From NCBI GenBank assembly GCA_043820105.1, contig JBDREC010000039.1:1-64000 (forward strand): DNA of 64,000 nucleotides, written 5' to 3'. This stretch comes from JBDREC01 sp043820105 [NCBI: Pseudomonadota bacterium] (GTDB lineage Bacteria > Bdellovibrionota_F > JAHFAK01). Positions 9,226-18,047 of the stretch are shown here, in pieces. Position 1 is the stretch's first letter. Each line of letters begins with the position of its first letter. The notes beneath the pieces are model-generated. The model saw only the letters and a list, made by a program, of their open reading frames with translations. It searched no databases and had not been told where the DNA came from. Made by a program: the position numbers and the translations under genes.

Positions 9226-9360
9226 TTCTTTACCCCAATTCTCAAAAGTGTCAATAATTTAGTAGAAGCATATTTTTTTGTTGCCTAAAAAATTGTTATT
9301 TGCTTACATATCAAACCTTGAAACATGTAAAAATAATAACTTTTAAAAAAGGTTTTTCAA

Positions 9361-10275
9361 ATGGTTGATGACAAAAAAGATATTCATGAACAGACCGTTT
9401 TTAGGCGCAAAGAAGACTTGATCCCAACAGATAAAGACAGAGAACCAGTTTTTATAATCATACTAGGTGAAGAAGTTGGAAAGGTATACAGAATAAAAAG
9501 AGATAAACCAATGATCATTGGAAGAGCAAAAGATGTAGACATAGTCATGAATGACATTGGTATATCCAGAAAACATGCTCAAATTGCTTTTACTGGAAAT
9601 GGCCAGCTAGCTATTTTTGATTTAAATTCAACAAATGGCACATATGTAAATGGTGAAAGAGTATCAGAGCAAGAATTAGCTGATGGTGACAAAATTCAAA
9701 TTGGTTCTGCTGCAATTATAAAGTTCAGCTATCAAGATATGCTTGAAGAGTCTTTTCAGAAAAACCTTTATCAGTCAGCTACAAAGGATGCTTTAACTGA
9801 AATATATAATAAAAAATTCTTCATAGATGCTATTACAAAAGAACTTAGCTATTCATTAAGAAGTGATTTTCCTTTGTCACTAATTATTTTTGACATAGAT
9901 CATTTCAAAAGAATAAATGATACCTGGGGACACCAGGCAGGAGACCATGTACTAAAAAAACTTGCTCGACTTATTCAAGAACAAATTCGTAAAGAAGATG
10001 TTTTCTGTAGATATGGTGGAGAAGAATTTACACTTATTCTTAAAGGTAAAAATGCAGAGCACGCGATATTAACAGCGGAAAGACTTAGAAAAATTGTAGA
10101 TGCACATAAATTTTCATTCGAAGACAAAGAAATTCCACTTACAATTAGTCTTGGAATTGCAACACTTACAAAAGAAGATAAGTTCCCTACTCCAGATGAT
10201 ATGATAAAAGAAGCTGATAAATTTCTCTATCAAGCAAAGGAAGCTGGAAGGAATAGAAGTGAGTATAAAAAGTAA
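9361..10275 (+). CDS. FHA-GGDEF diguanylate cyclase
   Basis: A 304-residue soluble protein with an FHA domain at about 30-125 (IIGR at 52-55, SRKHA at 69-73, STNGTYVNG at 90-98) followed by a GGDEF domain at about 138-300. The active site is intact: GGEEF at 219-223 and the metal-binding FDIDHFKRIND near 178. An inhibitory I-site RxxD (RKED, 210-213) is present, so product inhibition by c-di-GMP is expected. It should make c-di-GMP from two GTP in response to phosphothreonine binding. The ATG follows an AAGG site. The cupin gene downstream overlaps its 3' end. Confidence 0.93.
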   Translation: MVDDKKDIHEQTVFRRKEDLIPTDKDREPVFIIILGEEVGKVYRIKRDKPMIIGRAKDVDIVMNDIGISRKHAQIAFTGNGQLAIFDLNSTNGTYVNGERVSEQELADGDKIQIGSAAIIKFSYQDMLEESFQKNLYQSATKDALTEIYNKKFFIDAITKELSYSLRSDFPLSLIIFDIDHFKRINDTWGHQAGDHVLKKLARLIQEQIRKEDVFCRYGGEEFTLILKGKNAEHAILTAERLRKIVDAHKFSFEDKEIPLTISLGIATLTKEDKFPTPDDMIKEADKFLYQAKEAGRNRSEYKK

Positions 10276-10615
10276 AGAAGACAACATGCGTCCATGGGGA
10301 TTTTATGAAATCCTATCTGACAAAGAAGATCATAAAGTCAAAAGAATTACCGTTTATCCAGGAAAAAGATTATCCCTCCAAAGACATCAAAAAAGGTCAG
10401 AGCATTGGTTTATAGTACAAGGATATGGTGTTGTTACTCTAGATGACCAAAAAGTCACAGTTTCAAATGGTAAAGCCATTGACATACCAGTTACAACAGC
10501 CCACAGAATAGAAAATTCTGGCCAAAAAAACCTGGTTTTTATAGAGGTTCAAACAGGATCGTATTTTGGAGAAGATGACATCCAACGACTAGAAGACGAT
10601 TTTGGAAGAGCATAA
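10259..10615 (+). CDS. Mannose-6-phosphate isomerase-type cupin
   Basis: A small single-domain cupin (118 residues from GTG 10259; 109 from ATG 10286) matching the C-terminal isomerase domain of type II phosphomannose isomerase/GDP-mannose pyrophosphorylase proteins. Motifs visible are RPWGFYEIL, PGKRLSLQRHQKRSEHW and the metal-binding cupin histidines, then PVTTAHRIEN. As a stand-alone domain it may interconvert fructose-6-P and mannose-6-P, but this is not certain. The GTG overlaps the diguanylate cyclase gene by 17 nt and has a good GGAAGG site; the ATG site is weaker. Confidence 0.82.
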   Translation: MSIKSKEDNMRPWGFYEILSDKEDHKVKRITVYPGKRLSLQRHQKRSEHWFIVQGYGVVTLDDQKVTVSNGKAIDIPVTTAHRIENSGQKNLVFIEVQTGSYFGEDDIQRLEDDFGRA

Positions 10616-10738
10616 AATAAGAGGCAAATATATCCCAATTTTAATACTTTTAATAAAATAATTCATATCTTTAACATAAAATTACGCGCCTCCAGATATA
10701 AGTGCTTAATTTAATTAATTATTTTCATTCTGTACAAA

Positions 10739-10754
10739 TGGTATCCATTTTGCT
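10739..10754 (+). promoter_or_regulatory. Sigma-54-like promoter
   Basis: TGGTAT, 5 nt, TTGCT. The invariant GG and GC are 12 nt apart; two -24 positions differ from TGGCAC. It lies about 68 nt before the ATG of the exported protein at 10821. Confidence 0.65.
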
Positions 10755-10820
10755 TTTATATAAAATACTTAATGAATAATAGATAATTTTTATATATAAT
10801 TGGAGATGGGTTATAACTTT

Positions 10821-13178
10821 ATGAAATGTAAGTTTTTTTTAGCATTAGTTCTAATTCTTATAATTTCTTTCTGCACTATTTCTTATGCAAACCTAGTTGA
10901 AATATTATTTGAAAGTCCAGAAGAATTGCCCAATTTTTATATTTCAGAAATGGAAGAAAACACAAAACTTGAAGGCATAAAACTAAATGGTTTTTTTGAA
11001 AAATATCAGCAGTATTTTACGATAGCAGATGATGGCCAAATATATTTAAAAACAACATTATCAAAAGAAGCTCTTGAATCTTTAGAAAAGTTAATTGGCT
11101 ATTCAAAGATTCAAAATGAAGTGCACAGATATACTGTAATTTCAAACATCTGGAAAGAAGACATTCAAGATAGGTATTACTATTCAGCTTATCATATTCA
11201 AAGAGAAAATGAGCTTACCTTTTATGAATGTTCTGATTCAATATTTGACAAGTTTGCACTTCACTCAAAGAAGTTATTTATCAATCCAATAATTGATGCA
11301 ATTGGAGAAGGTTATGAACAAAGAAACAAGGCAAGACAAATATTAATTGAATACTTGATCGATAAAAAATGTGATACCTACAACGAAGCATTGGAACTTT
11401 TAAGAAAAAACCAGCCCTTGCTTTATGAAAAATTGGGAACAAATGATTCATCAGATACAATAAACTTTTCACAAGACATTGGAATTAGCTGGATGACTTT
11501 TTTAAGTGAATTAACGCGAGCAAAAAACTATTCAGCCCTACAAGAAGTAATTGAAGAACATATCCTTAGCAAAGAAATAGATAATATTGTAACTGCCTTT
11601 ATAGAAAATAATAATGAAGAATATGTAAAAATCATTCAAAATATTGTTGATTCAGATTTAGCACAAAACCTATATGAACAATACGAAGAAAGACAGTGTC
11701 TTTATGAAATAAAATACAAGGAAAACTGGTCACCTGACGATATCGAAAACCTGGTAAATATAGAATTAGATAAAAGCATAAGACGCAAAGTTTTTTTTGA
11801 AGGCGTAAAGGCTGGCTTATTGAAACCCATACACTTTAGGGGTGATTTGTTTTTTAGCGCTCAATCAAAAAGGCAAGCTTGGCAAGTTTATAAAGAGGCT
11901 TTCAACCCAGAAGAATCTATTCTTCCATGGAACTGGTCAACAGAAACAATAGACAACACCGTTCAAACGCTAGGAATGGCACTGCTTCCAGTAGGAGCCT
12001 CAATTGCAGCCACTAGCGTATCAAGGCAACTTTTCTCAAGCATTCTAAAAAATTATATAAAGAAAAAAGCAACGCGGGATTTTCTAATAAAGCGTGCCTC
12101 GTTAGCAGTTGGAGCTCTTACTTTTTCTGTAGCCAATAGTGCTATGTATACTCCTATTGTAGGAAAAGCAGCATGGAATCATTTTATTGAAACATCGATT
12201 TTTATGTATTTAATTGGCGAAAGTATTGCTCTAACAGCATTATCCACTGAATTTCTAGCTCGTCCTTTTTCAAAAATCATACCTAATAACATAATAACAA
12301 ACACTGTAAAACATACAGCAAACCTTTCAATTGAATCAGCTGTTGTGCTAGCCCTATCTGAAATCCCAATTTGGTCGCAGAATGATCATAACAGCACTTA
12401 TTTAAAAAAATATACACAGATACTTTTGTTTTTACTCGAAATTAAAATATTTGCTCTAAGTCTAGATCCATATATTAAAGGTTTAATAAGCGAACCAATA
12501 AAAGAACCTGGTCAAAAGAGAAGAACATTTATTGAAGAAGAGGACCTGCCCAGGCTGGACTCAGATGAGCAGCCAACTCGTAGATTTGAAGATAAAATTC
12601 CCCATTGTCCATTGTTAAGCGAACTCCCAAGCTATGTAGTAAGAAAAGGCTCATTTTCTGATACAAACCCTACTATCAAGGGTACAGAAAAAGTAGTTTC
12701 AGGGGTTGATAAAATTTTTGGAAGACAAGATCTTGACCCAAGACAACTTGTGTTGCAGCAAACGCATAATAAAAGTCCACTACCCCTTGAAAGAGCTCTC
12801 CGTTTAAGGCAAGAGCTTATTGACAATGGATTGGATGCACGTTTTCAAAGAGAAATTGTTGGAAGAGGAATTGTCCAAGGTGAAGAAACAGTTAGTTTAA
12901 TAGTAAAAAGAAACAAATACCATGCTCAAACCTCTGGCAGAACAATAATGATTGATTTCAATGGAACCCCTGAAGCTAGAGTTATCCAAGAAGAAACCAC
13001 TGAAATAATTAGAATTTTAAAAGAAAATAAAATAACACTAATTCATTATGAAATAGAAATAACTGAAGATGGTCATGTAAAAATCGCTGATCCCGAACAA
13101 GTTATAATTGGAACAGAACCTACAGAGATTGATCTTGAACCCCTTGAATTACTTATAGAGATGGTGAGTGTTGAGTAA
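10821..13178 (+). CDS. Exported or membrane protein of unknown function
   Basis: A 785-residue protein with a clear signal peptide (basic MKCK, hydrophobic core, cleavage likely after SYA). About 350 residues of helical, acidic sequence follow. A central hydrophobic part (about 385-540) holds several possible membrane segments, such as LGMALLPVGASIAATSV, VGALTFSVANSAMY and FMYLIGESIALTALS. The C-terminal third is hydrophilic, with a ligand- or enzyme-like stretch from about 635 on (RALRLRQELIDNGLDARF, SGRTIMIDFNG). I recognise no family. The frame is open from TTG 10800, but the signal peptide starts at ATG 10821. A sigma-54-like promoter precedes it. Confidence 0.75.
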   Translation: MKCKFFLALVLILIISFCTISYANLVEILFESPEELPNFYISEMEENTKLEGIKLNGFFEKYQQYFTIADDGQIYLKTTLSKEALESLEKLIGYSKIQNEVHRYTVISNIWKEDIQDRYYYSAYHIQRENELTFYECSDSIFDKFALHSKKLFINPIIDAIGEGYEQRNKARQILIEYLIDKKCDTYNEALELLRKNQPLLYEKLGTNDSSDTINFSQDIGISWMTFLSELTRAKNYSALQEVIEEHILSKEIDNIVTAFIENNNEEYVKIIQNIVDSDLAQNLYEQYEERQCLYEIKYKENWSPDDIENLVNIELDKSIRRKVFFEGVKAGLLKPIHFRGDLFFSAQSKRQAWQVYKEAFNPEESILPWNWSTETIDNTVQTLGMALLPVGASIAATSVSRQLFSSILKNYIKKKATRDFLIKRASLAVGALTFSVANSAMYTPIVGKAAWNHFIETSIFMYLIGESIALTALSTEFLARPFSKIIPNNIITNTVKHTANLSIESAVVLALSEIPIWSQNDHNSTYLKKYTQILLFLLEIKIFALSLDPYIKGLISEPIKEPGQKRRTFIEEEDLPRLDSDEQPTRRFEDKIPHCPLLSELPSYVVRKGSFSDTNPTIKGTEKVVSGVDKIFGRQDLDPRQLVLQQTHNKSPLPLERALRLRQELIDNGLDARFQREIVGRGIVQGEETVSLIVKRNKYHAQTSGRTIMIDFNGTPEARVIQEETTEIIRILKENKITLIHYEIEITEDGHVKIADPEQVIIGTEPTEIDLEPLELLIEMVSVE

Positions 13179-13209
13179 ATAAATAAATTTTAACATAACA
13201 ACTAGATAA

Positions 13210-13350
13210 AATAATGGCGTGTTACCAGAAAAAATAAACACAAAACTAAAACAAGAACTTGATTGGATATTAGAAATGCAAAACACTGCTGATGGCTTTG
13301 GAACCTGGGACAAAGAACCAATTCCTTGTTTTTTATGGTCTATAAAATAG
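13210..13350 (+). pseudogene. Terpene cyclase-like QW-repeat fragment
   Basis: A short open stretch between the exported protein and pyrC encodes LDWILEMQNTADGFGTWDK, which reads like a QW motif of squalene-hopene cyclases and protein prenyltransferases (Q-x3-G-x-W/F after a helical LxWL). Only about 45 residues are present, ending at TAG. There is no ribosome binding site, only a GTG at 13219 as possible start. It is best explained as the remnant of a larger gene; chance similarity cannot be excluded. Confidence 0.35.
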
Positions 13351-13405
13351 TTTATTAGTTTTTATTTTCTTGTCAAAATCAAGATGGTGGAAGGAAAATA
13401 ATAAT

Positions 13406-14677
13406 TTATTCTGAAGAATATACAATCTTGCCATCAACAATAGTATAGCAGACCTTACCCTTCATTTTTTTCCCAACAAATGGTGAGTTTTTTGATTTTG
13501 ATTTAAAATTATTATCAGAAATTTCTAAGGCACAGTCTTTATCAAAAATACTAATGTCAGCGCAAGCTCCAACATCAATACCGTTGTTTTCAATATTCAT
13601 GATTTTGCATGGATTAAATGACATAAGTTTCGGAATCATTTCAAGCTTTATTACATTTTTTTCAACAAGATCTAAAGCAACATTTAAAGCTGTTTCAAAG
13701 CCTATCATTCCAGGGTTTGCAAATTCAAACTCAAGCTTTTTTTCGCGCTCAGCGTGTGGTGCATGATCTGTAGCAATTGCATCAACAGTTCCATCTCTTA
13801 AACCTTCATACAAAGCCTCTCTATCAACAGATGTTCTTAAAGGAGGATTAACCTTGAAGTTTGTATTAAAGCTTTTTAATTCTTCATCAATAAAATAAAG
13901 ATGATGAGGAGTAACATCACAAGTTATATTTAAGCCTCCTTTTTTAGCCTGCCTAACAAGCTCCACAGATCCGGCTGTACTCATATGAGTAATGTGTACT
14001 TGGCAGCCAGTTAATTTTGCCAAAGCAATTTCGCGTGAAACAATAATATCTTCACAAGCATTTGGACAAGGCTTAAATCCTAAGTAAGTTGAAGTTAAGC
14101 TTTCATTCATTGATGTGTTGGCACTTAAATTAGTGTCTTCGCAATGGCAGATAACCGGAAGATCAAAACATTTTGCATATTCCATGCCACGCCTCATGAG
14201 TCGTGCATTCATTACTGTTTTGCCATCTTCTGAAACAGCTACTATGCCTGCTTTTTTCATGTCACCATATTCTGATAAAACTTCTCCATCCATATTTTTA
14301 GTAATTGATCCAACCGGAAAAAGTCTAACACCGCATGCTTCGGAGGCTCTATCCATAATATATTTAGTAACCGCCGCATTATCATTAACTGGATTAGTAT
14401 TAGCCATGCAAGCAACTTTTGTAAAACCGCCAGCAGCTGCAGCATACAAACCACTTTTAATTGTTTCTCTATATTCAAACCCGGGTTCTCTTAAATGAGC
14501 ATGCATATCAAATAATCCCGGAATAGTGTATAGTCCTTCAGCTTCAACAACCTTAGCATCCGCATCAACAATAGAATTTTCAATTTGATTGATTTTTCCA
14601 TCTTCAATTAAAATATCTTTTTTAGAAAATGAATTATCATTTAAAAACACACTTGAATTTTTAATAAGCAACTTCAT
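13406..14677 (-). CDS. pyrC: Dihydroorotase
   Basis: A 423-residue class I dihydroorotase, which closes carbamoyl-aspartate to dihydroorotate in pyrimidine synthesis. The zinc site MHAHLREPG is at about 58-66; MANTNPVND, the later zinc-ligand histidines (ICHCED, HITHMST) and the ATDHAPHAEREK active-site stretch are all intact. It is the last gene of a pyrR-pyrB-pyrC unit on the minus strand and starts 10 nt after the pyrB stop. Full length, with no missing catalytic residue. Confidence 0.95.
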   Translation of the reverse strand: MKLLIKNSSVFLNDNSFSKKDILIEDGKINQIENSIVDADAKVVEAEGLYTIPGLFDMHAHLREPGFEYRETIKSGLYAAAAGGFTKVACMANTNPVNDNAAVTKYIMDRASEACGVRLFPVGSITKNMDGEVLSEYGDMKKAGIVAVSEDGKTVMNARLMRRGMEYAKCFDLPVICHCEDTNLSANTSMNESLTSTYLGFKPCPNACEDIIVSREIALAKLTGCQVHITHMSTAGSVELVRQAKKGGLNITCDVTPHHLYFIDEELKSFNTNFKVNPPLRTSVDREALYEGLRDGTVDAIATDHAPHAEREKKLEFEFANPGMIGFETALNVALDLVEKNVIKLEMIPKLMSFNPCKIMNIENNGIDVGACADISIFDKDCALEISDNNFKSKSKNSPFVGKKMKGKVCYTIVDGKIVYSSE

Positions 14678-14687
14678 TTTTTCTCCA

Positions 14688-15638
14688 TCATATTAGACTC
14701 TTGTTCCCTTGTTCCCCTGCGCTCTTGTTCTCATTATTCAAAAGATACAAACACGCCATCCTAACAGCAATCCCATTTGTAACCTGATCCAGAATAACTG
14801 AGTTTTTAGAATCCGCAACATCTTCTGATATTTCAACGCCCCTGTTAATAGGACCCGGGTGCATAATTACAATATCTTTTTTTGCCTTTTCAAGTTTTTG
14901 AGAATTAATCCCAAAATAGTTTGCATATTCTCTTAAAGAAGGAAATAAAACTTCTCCAAGTCTTTCCATCTGAATTCTTAAAAGCATTATTACATCAAGC
15001 TTGCCTATTATCTCATCAATATTATAACAAACCTTAACTCCAAGTTTTTCTACCTCACAAGGGATCATGGTTGGAGGACCTACTAAAGTAACATTAGCTC
15101 CCATAGTTGTTAATCCATAAATGTTGGATCTTGCTACCCTACTATTTGCTATGTCTCCAACTATGGCTATATTAATCCCTTCAATTTTTCCCAGTTTTTC
15201 TTCAATAGTAAGCATATCCAGAAGTGCTTGCGTTGGGTGTTCGTGCGCTCCATCTCCTGCATTTAAGACTGACGCGTATGTATACTTGGCAATGAAGTCA
15301 GCAGAACCAACAGAAGAATGTCGAATTATAAAAAAATCAGGATTCATTGCTTCCATTGTTTTTAATGTGTCATAAAGTGATTCACCTTTAGTTGTAGAAG
15401 ATGAGGACATAGCTAAATTAATAACATCAGCAGATAAACGCTTTGCAGCTAAATCAAAAGAAGATCTTGTTCTGGTAGAAGGTTCAAAAAATAAATTAAC
15501 AACTGTCTTTCCTCGCAAAGCAGGAACCTTTTTAATCTGCCGAGTCCCAATTTCCTTCATTGATTTGGCAGTATCAAGAATTTCACGTATTTCTTCTTTT
15601 GAAACATACTGAAGGCCAGTTAGGTCTTTTCTGTTCAT
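14688..15638 (-). CDS. pyrB: Aspartate carbamoyltransferase catalytic subunit
   Basis: A 316-residue PyrB joins carbamoyl phosphate and aspartate. Carbamoyl-phosphate binding motifs FFEPSTRTRSSF (about 51-62) and EHPTQALLD are intact, as are MLLRIQMER and HPGPINRG. No regulatory subunit gene (pyrI) is adjacent, typical of class B/C enzymes that associate with dihydroorotase. The last 14 codons (ENKSAGEQGNKSLI) are written by an 8-nt repeat array like the one at 50.5 kb, so the C-terminal tail seems to have been created by repeat insertion. Confidence 0.95.
   Translation of the reverse strand: MNRKDLTGLQYVSKEEIREILDTAKSMKEIGTRQIKKVPALRGKTVVNLFFEPSTRTRSSFDLAAKRLSADVINLAMSSSSTTKGESLYDTLKTMEAMNPDFFIIRHSSVGSADFIAKYTYASVLNAGDGAHEHPTQALLDMLTIEEKLGKIEGINIAIVGDIANSRVARSNIYGLTTMGANVTLVGPPTMIPCEVEKLGVKVCYNIDEIIGKLDVIMLLRIQMERLGEVLFPSLREYANYFGINSQKLEKAKKDIVIMHPGPINRGVEISEDVADSKNSVILDQVTNGIAVRMACLYLLNNENKSAGEQGNKSLI
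14698..14732 (-). repeat. Octamer array coding the PyrB tail
   Basis: On the minus strand four 8-nt units read GAACAAGA, GCGCAGGG, GAACAAGG, GAACAAGA. The same words, including the GCGCA variant, occur at 50525-50572. Here the array is translated as the end of PyrB. Confidence 0.8.
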
Positions 15639-15654
15639 TTAATCTCCAAAAAAA

Positions 15655-15682
15655 CGTACAGCGTACAGCGTACGGCGTTTAA
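15655..15682 (+). repeat. CGTACAG heptamer array
   Basis: Units CGTACAG, CGTACAG, CGTACGG, CGTTTAA. It fills the pyrR-pyrB spacer and overlaps the pyrR stop codon. The same word family recurs at 26378 and 47801. Confidence 0.8.
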
Positions 15683-16200
15683 ATAACGAAGACTTTGTTA
15701 TCTTTGTCTTCTCCGAAGACAACCTTTACATTATCTGTTTTTATTGTTGTTATTTCTTTGCCTACATAATCAGGTCTAATTGGGAGTTCATGGAAACCTC
15801 TGTCAATAATTACTGCTAGCTGTATTGAATCTGGTCTCCCAAGGTCAATTAGTGCATCAAGGGCAGCTCGAGTTGTTCTTCCAGTAAAAAAAACGTCATC
15901 TATTAAAACAATGTTTTTCTTATCAATTGAAAAATTTATTTCGGTTTTTAATAAAACAGGTTGCTCATTTTTTAGAGTTAAATCATCTCTATATAAATTA
16001 ATATCAAGGTAGCCAAGATCAACTTCTTTAGCCTCTATGCTAGCTATTTCAGAAGCAATTGCATCAGCTAAATTAGTTCCACCTTGGCGAATACCAACAA
16101 TTGCTAGATTTGAAGAACCTGAATTTTTATCAATAATTTCATGAGCTATTCTTTTAATAATTCGATCTAGATCTTGAGAATTAAGAATTATTTTTTCCAT
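15679..16200 (-). CDS. pyrR: PyrR pyrimidine regulator/uracil phosphoribosyltransferase
   Basis: A 173-residue type I phosphoribosyltransferase of the PyrR family. The PRPP-binding loop VLIDDVFFTGRTTRAALD (about 96-113) is intact and GIRQGGTNLA matches the substrate loop. In Bacillus PyrR binds pyr mRNA and attenuates transcription, and also has weak uracil phosphoribosyltransferase activity. It is first in pyrR-pyrB-pyrC. I do not see the Bacillus-type PyrR-binding loop consensus in the 390 nt upstream, although a long hairpin is present there. Confidence 0.92.
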   Translation of the reverse strand: MEKIILNSQDLDRIIKRIAHEIIDKNSGSSNLAIVGIRQGGTNLADAIASEIASIEAKEVDLGYLDINLYRDDLTLKNEQPVLLKTEINFSIDKKNIVLIDDVFFTGRTTRAALDALIDLGRPDSIQLAVIIDRGFHELPIRPDYVGKEITTIKTDNVKVVFGEDKDNKVFVI

Positions 16201-16589
16201 ATAATTTTCCTAGGATAGATGTAAGGTTAGAAGTTATATATATTTTAATGCAAAGATAAGTCAATTAAGTTTTGATTAATTTTAGGATTGATTTTGATAA
16301 ACATGCGAGAACTTAAGAGAAACGAAGGTATCTTTTTTCATAAGCTCTCGCATGTATCTTGTAGCCACGACTAAAAAGCCTGTGTAATTGATATATAATT
16401 ATGCATATCTAAAAAAATATACAGCTACTAAACTGTTATCTATTATAATCTCTACCACACAATTATACAGTGCAAAAACAATACCAAATACAAAGGTCAA
16501 GACATCAGAGCTATTGTATTGATATTATGGGACTTCTCTAAATAAGGGCATTGGCTTTAAAGTAAAAATTCCTATTCATGGTAATTAAT
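16201..16589. other. Intergenic region upstream of pyrR
   Basis: No gene seen in this 389-nt gap between pit and pyrR. It should contain the pyr promoter. Its main feature is a long inverted repeat, listed separately. Confidence 0.6.
16301..16355 (-). promoter_or_regulatory. Long hairpin in the pyr leader region
   Basis: Two 15-nt arms, ACATGCGAGAACTTA and TAAGCTCTCGCATGT, pair with one mismatch around a 25-nt loop. No U-tract follows on either strand, so a simple terminator is unlikely. It lies about 100 nt upstream of pyrR on the transcribed strand and could be an RNA regulatory structure or a DNA operator. Confidence 0.5.
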
Positions 16590-18044
16590 TTACCATTTAT
16601 GAGAATTTTCATATAAAAAGGAAGATATTTGCCTGGCTCTTTCTTGATCATTGATAAGCTTAAAAAGCTGCCTTTCAAGCAGCCATCTATGATTATAAGT
16701 ATGTTTTTTTAAACTTAAAAGAAGGGTTTTCTCGGAAGGACTCAAGAAATCTTTTGCAAAATTTTCTTTTTTAATTGCCTCTTGTGCTAACTTGATTTTT
16801 TCAAATTCGCAGAATTTTTTTATTTCCTCAAAATATTCTTTTTTAAAACCATCTGTCTTTTTAATAGTATTGTATAGTGTTAGCTCATTTTTAAATTTGC
16901 TTCCCTCATATTCCTTAAGCTGACCTGCAAAAGGCATTTCATGAGATTCAAGTTCAATAATTGAAGCCTTAGAAACAAGATAAGAAATCGGTTTATACAC
17001 AGGTTGCATAAAAACATTTTGCATAATAAATAATAAAACAAATGAAACAACTCCAGCAATAATTGGTGTTGCTACCCATCCAGCACTAATTTTTCCAATG
17101 ATAGACACATTAATATTTCTTCTACACTTTATAATCCCTATTCCCAAGACAGCTCCAACAACGGCTTGAGAACTTGAAACTGGAACCAGGGGAAATGAAG
17201 GTAAATTCATAGAAATTAGAAAATCCTTAAGACTTTGAGATGCAAATAAGAATAAAACAAGAGAAGATGAAAAAACAACAACTAAAGCATTTACTGAATT
17301 TAAGCTAAAAATACTAGAGCCAACTGTACTCATTACCCTTTTTGAATAGGTAAAAACCCCAACAGCTATGGCTATTCCACCAAGCAAGAATAAGGTATGA
17401 ATACTATCAAAAGTAAAAAGATTAAACACATTCACTTCAGGAAAGGGTGATACTGGCACAAAAACACCCATAACATTTGCAATATTATTAGCACCCAAAG
17501 CATATGAACCAAAGGCTCCGACAATTATTAGAGCCCATCTTATCAGAAAATCAAGCCACAAAAGATGAATCTTTATGTGCTCAATAATAAACTTCATAAC
17601 AACATAGGAAACAGAGGCAAATATAGCAGCCAGGATTGGACAGAATACCCAGGTTGACACAATTTTTATCAAAGATGCCTGGTCTGTTAGAAAACCTGCA
17701 TAAAAGTTCCATCCAATGATGGCACCAACTATTGCCTGAGATGTTGATACAGGCAACATTAGCCTTGTCATCCAAAAAACTGAAAATGCAGCAGCAAAGG
17801 CAACAATAAAGGCTCCTCCAATTTCATTTATTGATCCAAGTTTACCATAAGTATGAGAAGCTCCGGCGCCACTGATTACAGCACCAAGAATTAAAAAAAC
17901 TGAACAAATAATGGCTGCTGTTTTAAATCGCAGCATCTTTGAGCCAACAGCAGTTCCAAAAACATTGGCCGCATCATTGGCTCCCAAAGACCATCCTAAA
18001 AATAGTCCTGAAGAAAGAAAACAAAAAGCAGCTATAATACTCAT
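16590..18044 (-). CDS. pit: PiT family inorganic phosphate transporter
   Basis: A 484-residue PHO4/Pit permease for low-affinity, ion-coupled phosphate uptake across the inner membrane. Both inverted PiT repeats carry the signature: GANDAANVFGTAVGS near residue 21 and ALGANNIANVMG near 185. Each half also has an SSQAxxGA or STSQAIVGA motif. About 10 membrane segments are visible, then a hydrophilic C-terminal extension of about 100 residues. It starts 3 nt after the PhoU-like gene with an AAGGGAAA site. Pairing of Pit with a DUF47 protein is common and supports joint control of phosphate entry. Confidence 0.93.
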   Translation of the reverse strand: MSIIAAFCFLSSGLFLGWSLGANDAANVFGTAVGSKMLRFKTAAIICSVFLILGAVISGAGASHTYGKLGSINEIGGAFIVAFAAAFSVFWMTRLMLPVSTSQAIVGAIIGWNFYAGFLTDQASLIKIVSTWVFCPILAAIFASVSYVVMKFIIEHIKIHLLWLDFLIRWALIIVGAFGSYALGANNIANVMGVFVPVSPFPEVNVFNLFTFDSIHTLFLLGGIAIAVGVFTYSKRVMSTVGSSIFSLNSVNALVVVFSSSLVLFLFASQSLKDFLISMNLPSFPLVPVSSSQAVVGAVLGIGIIKCRRNINVSIIGKISAGWVATPIIAGVVSFVLLFIMQNVFMQPVYKPISYLVSKASIIELESHEMPFAGQLKEYEGSKFKNELTLYNTIKKTDGFKKEYFEEIKKFCEFEKIKLAQEAIKKENFAKDFLSPSEKTLLLSLKKHTYNHRWLLERQLFKLINDQERARQISSFLYENSHKW

Positions 18045-18047
18045 ATT

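Noticed and set aside
16301-16355. The pyr leader hairpin as a simple rho-independent terminator of the pit operon
   Set aside because: There is no T-run on either side and the loop is 25 nt.
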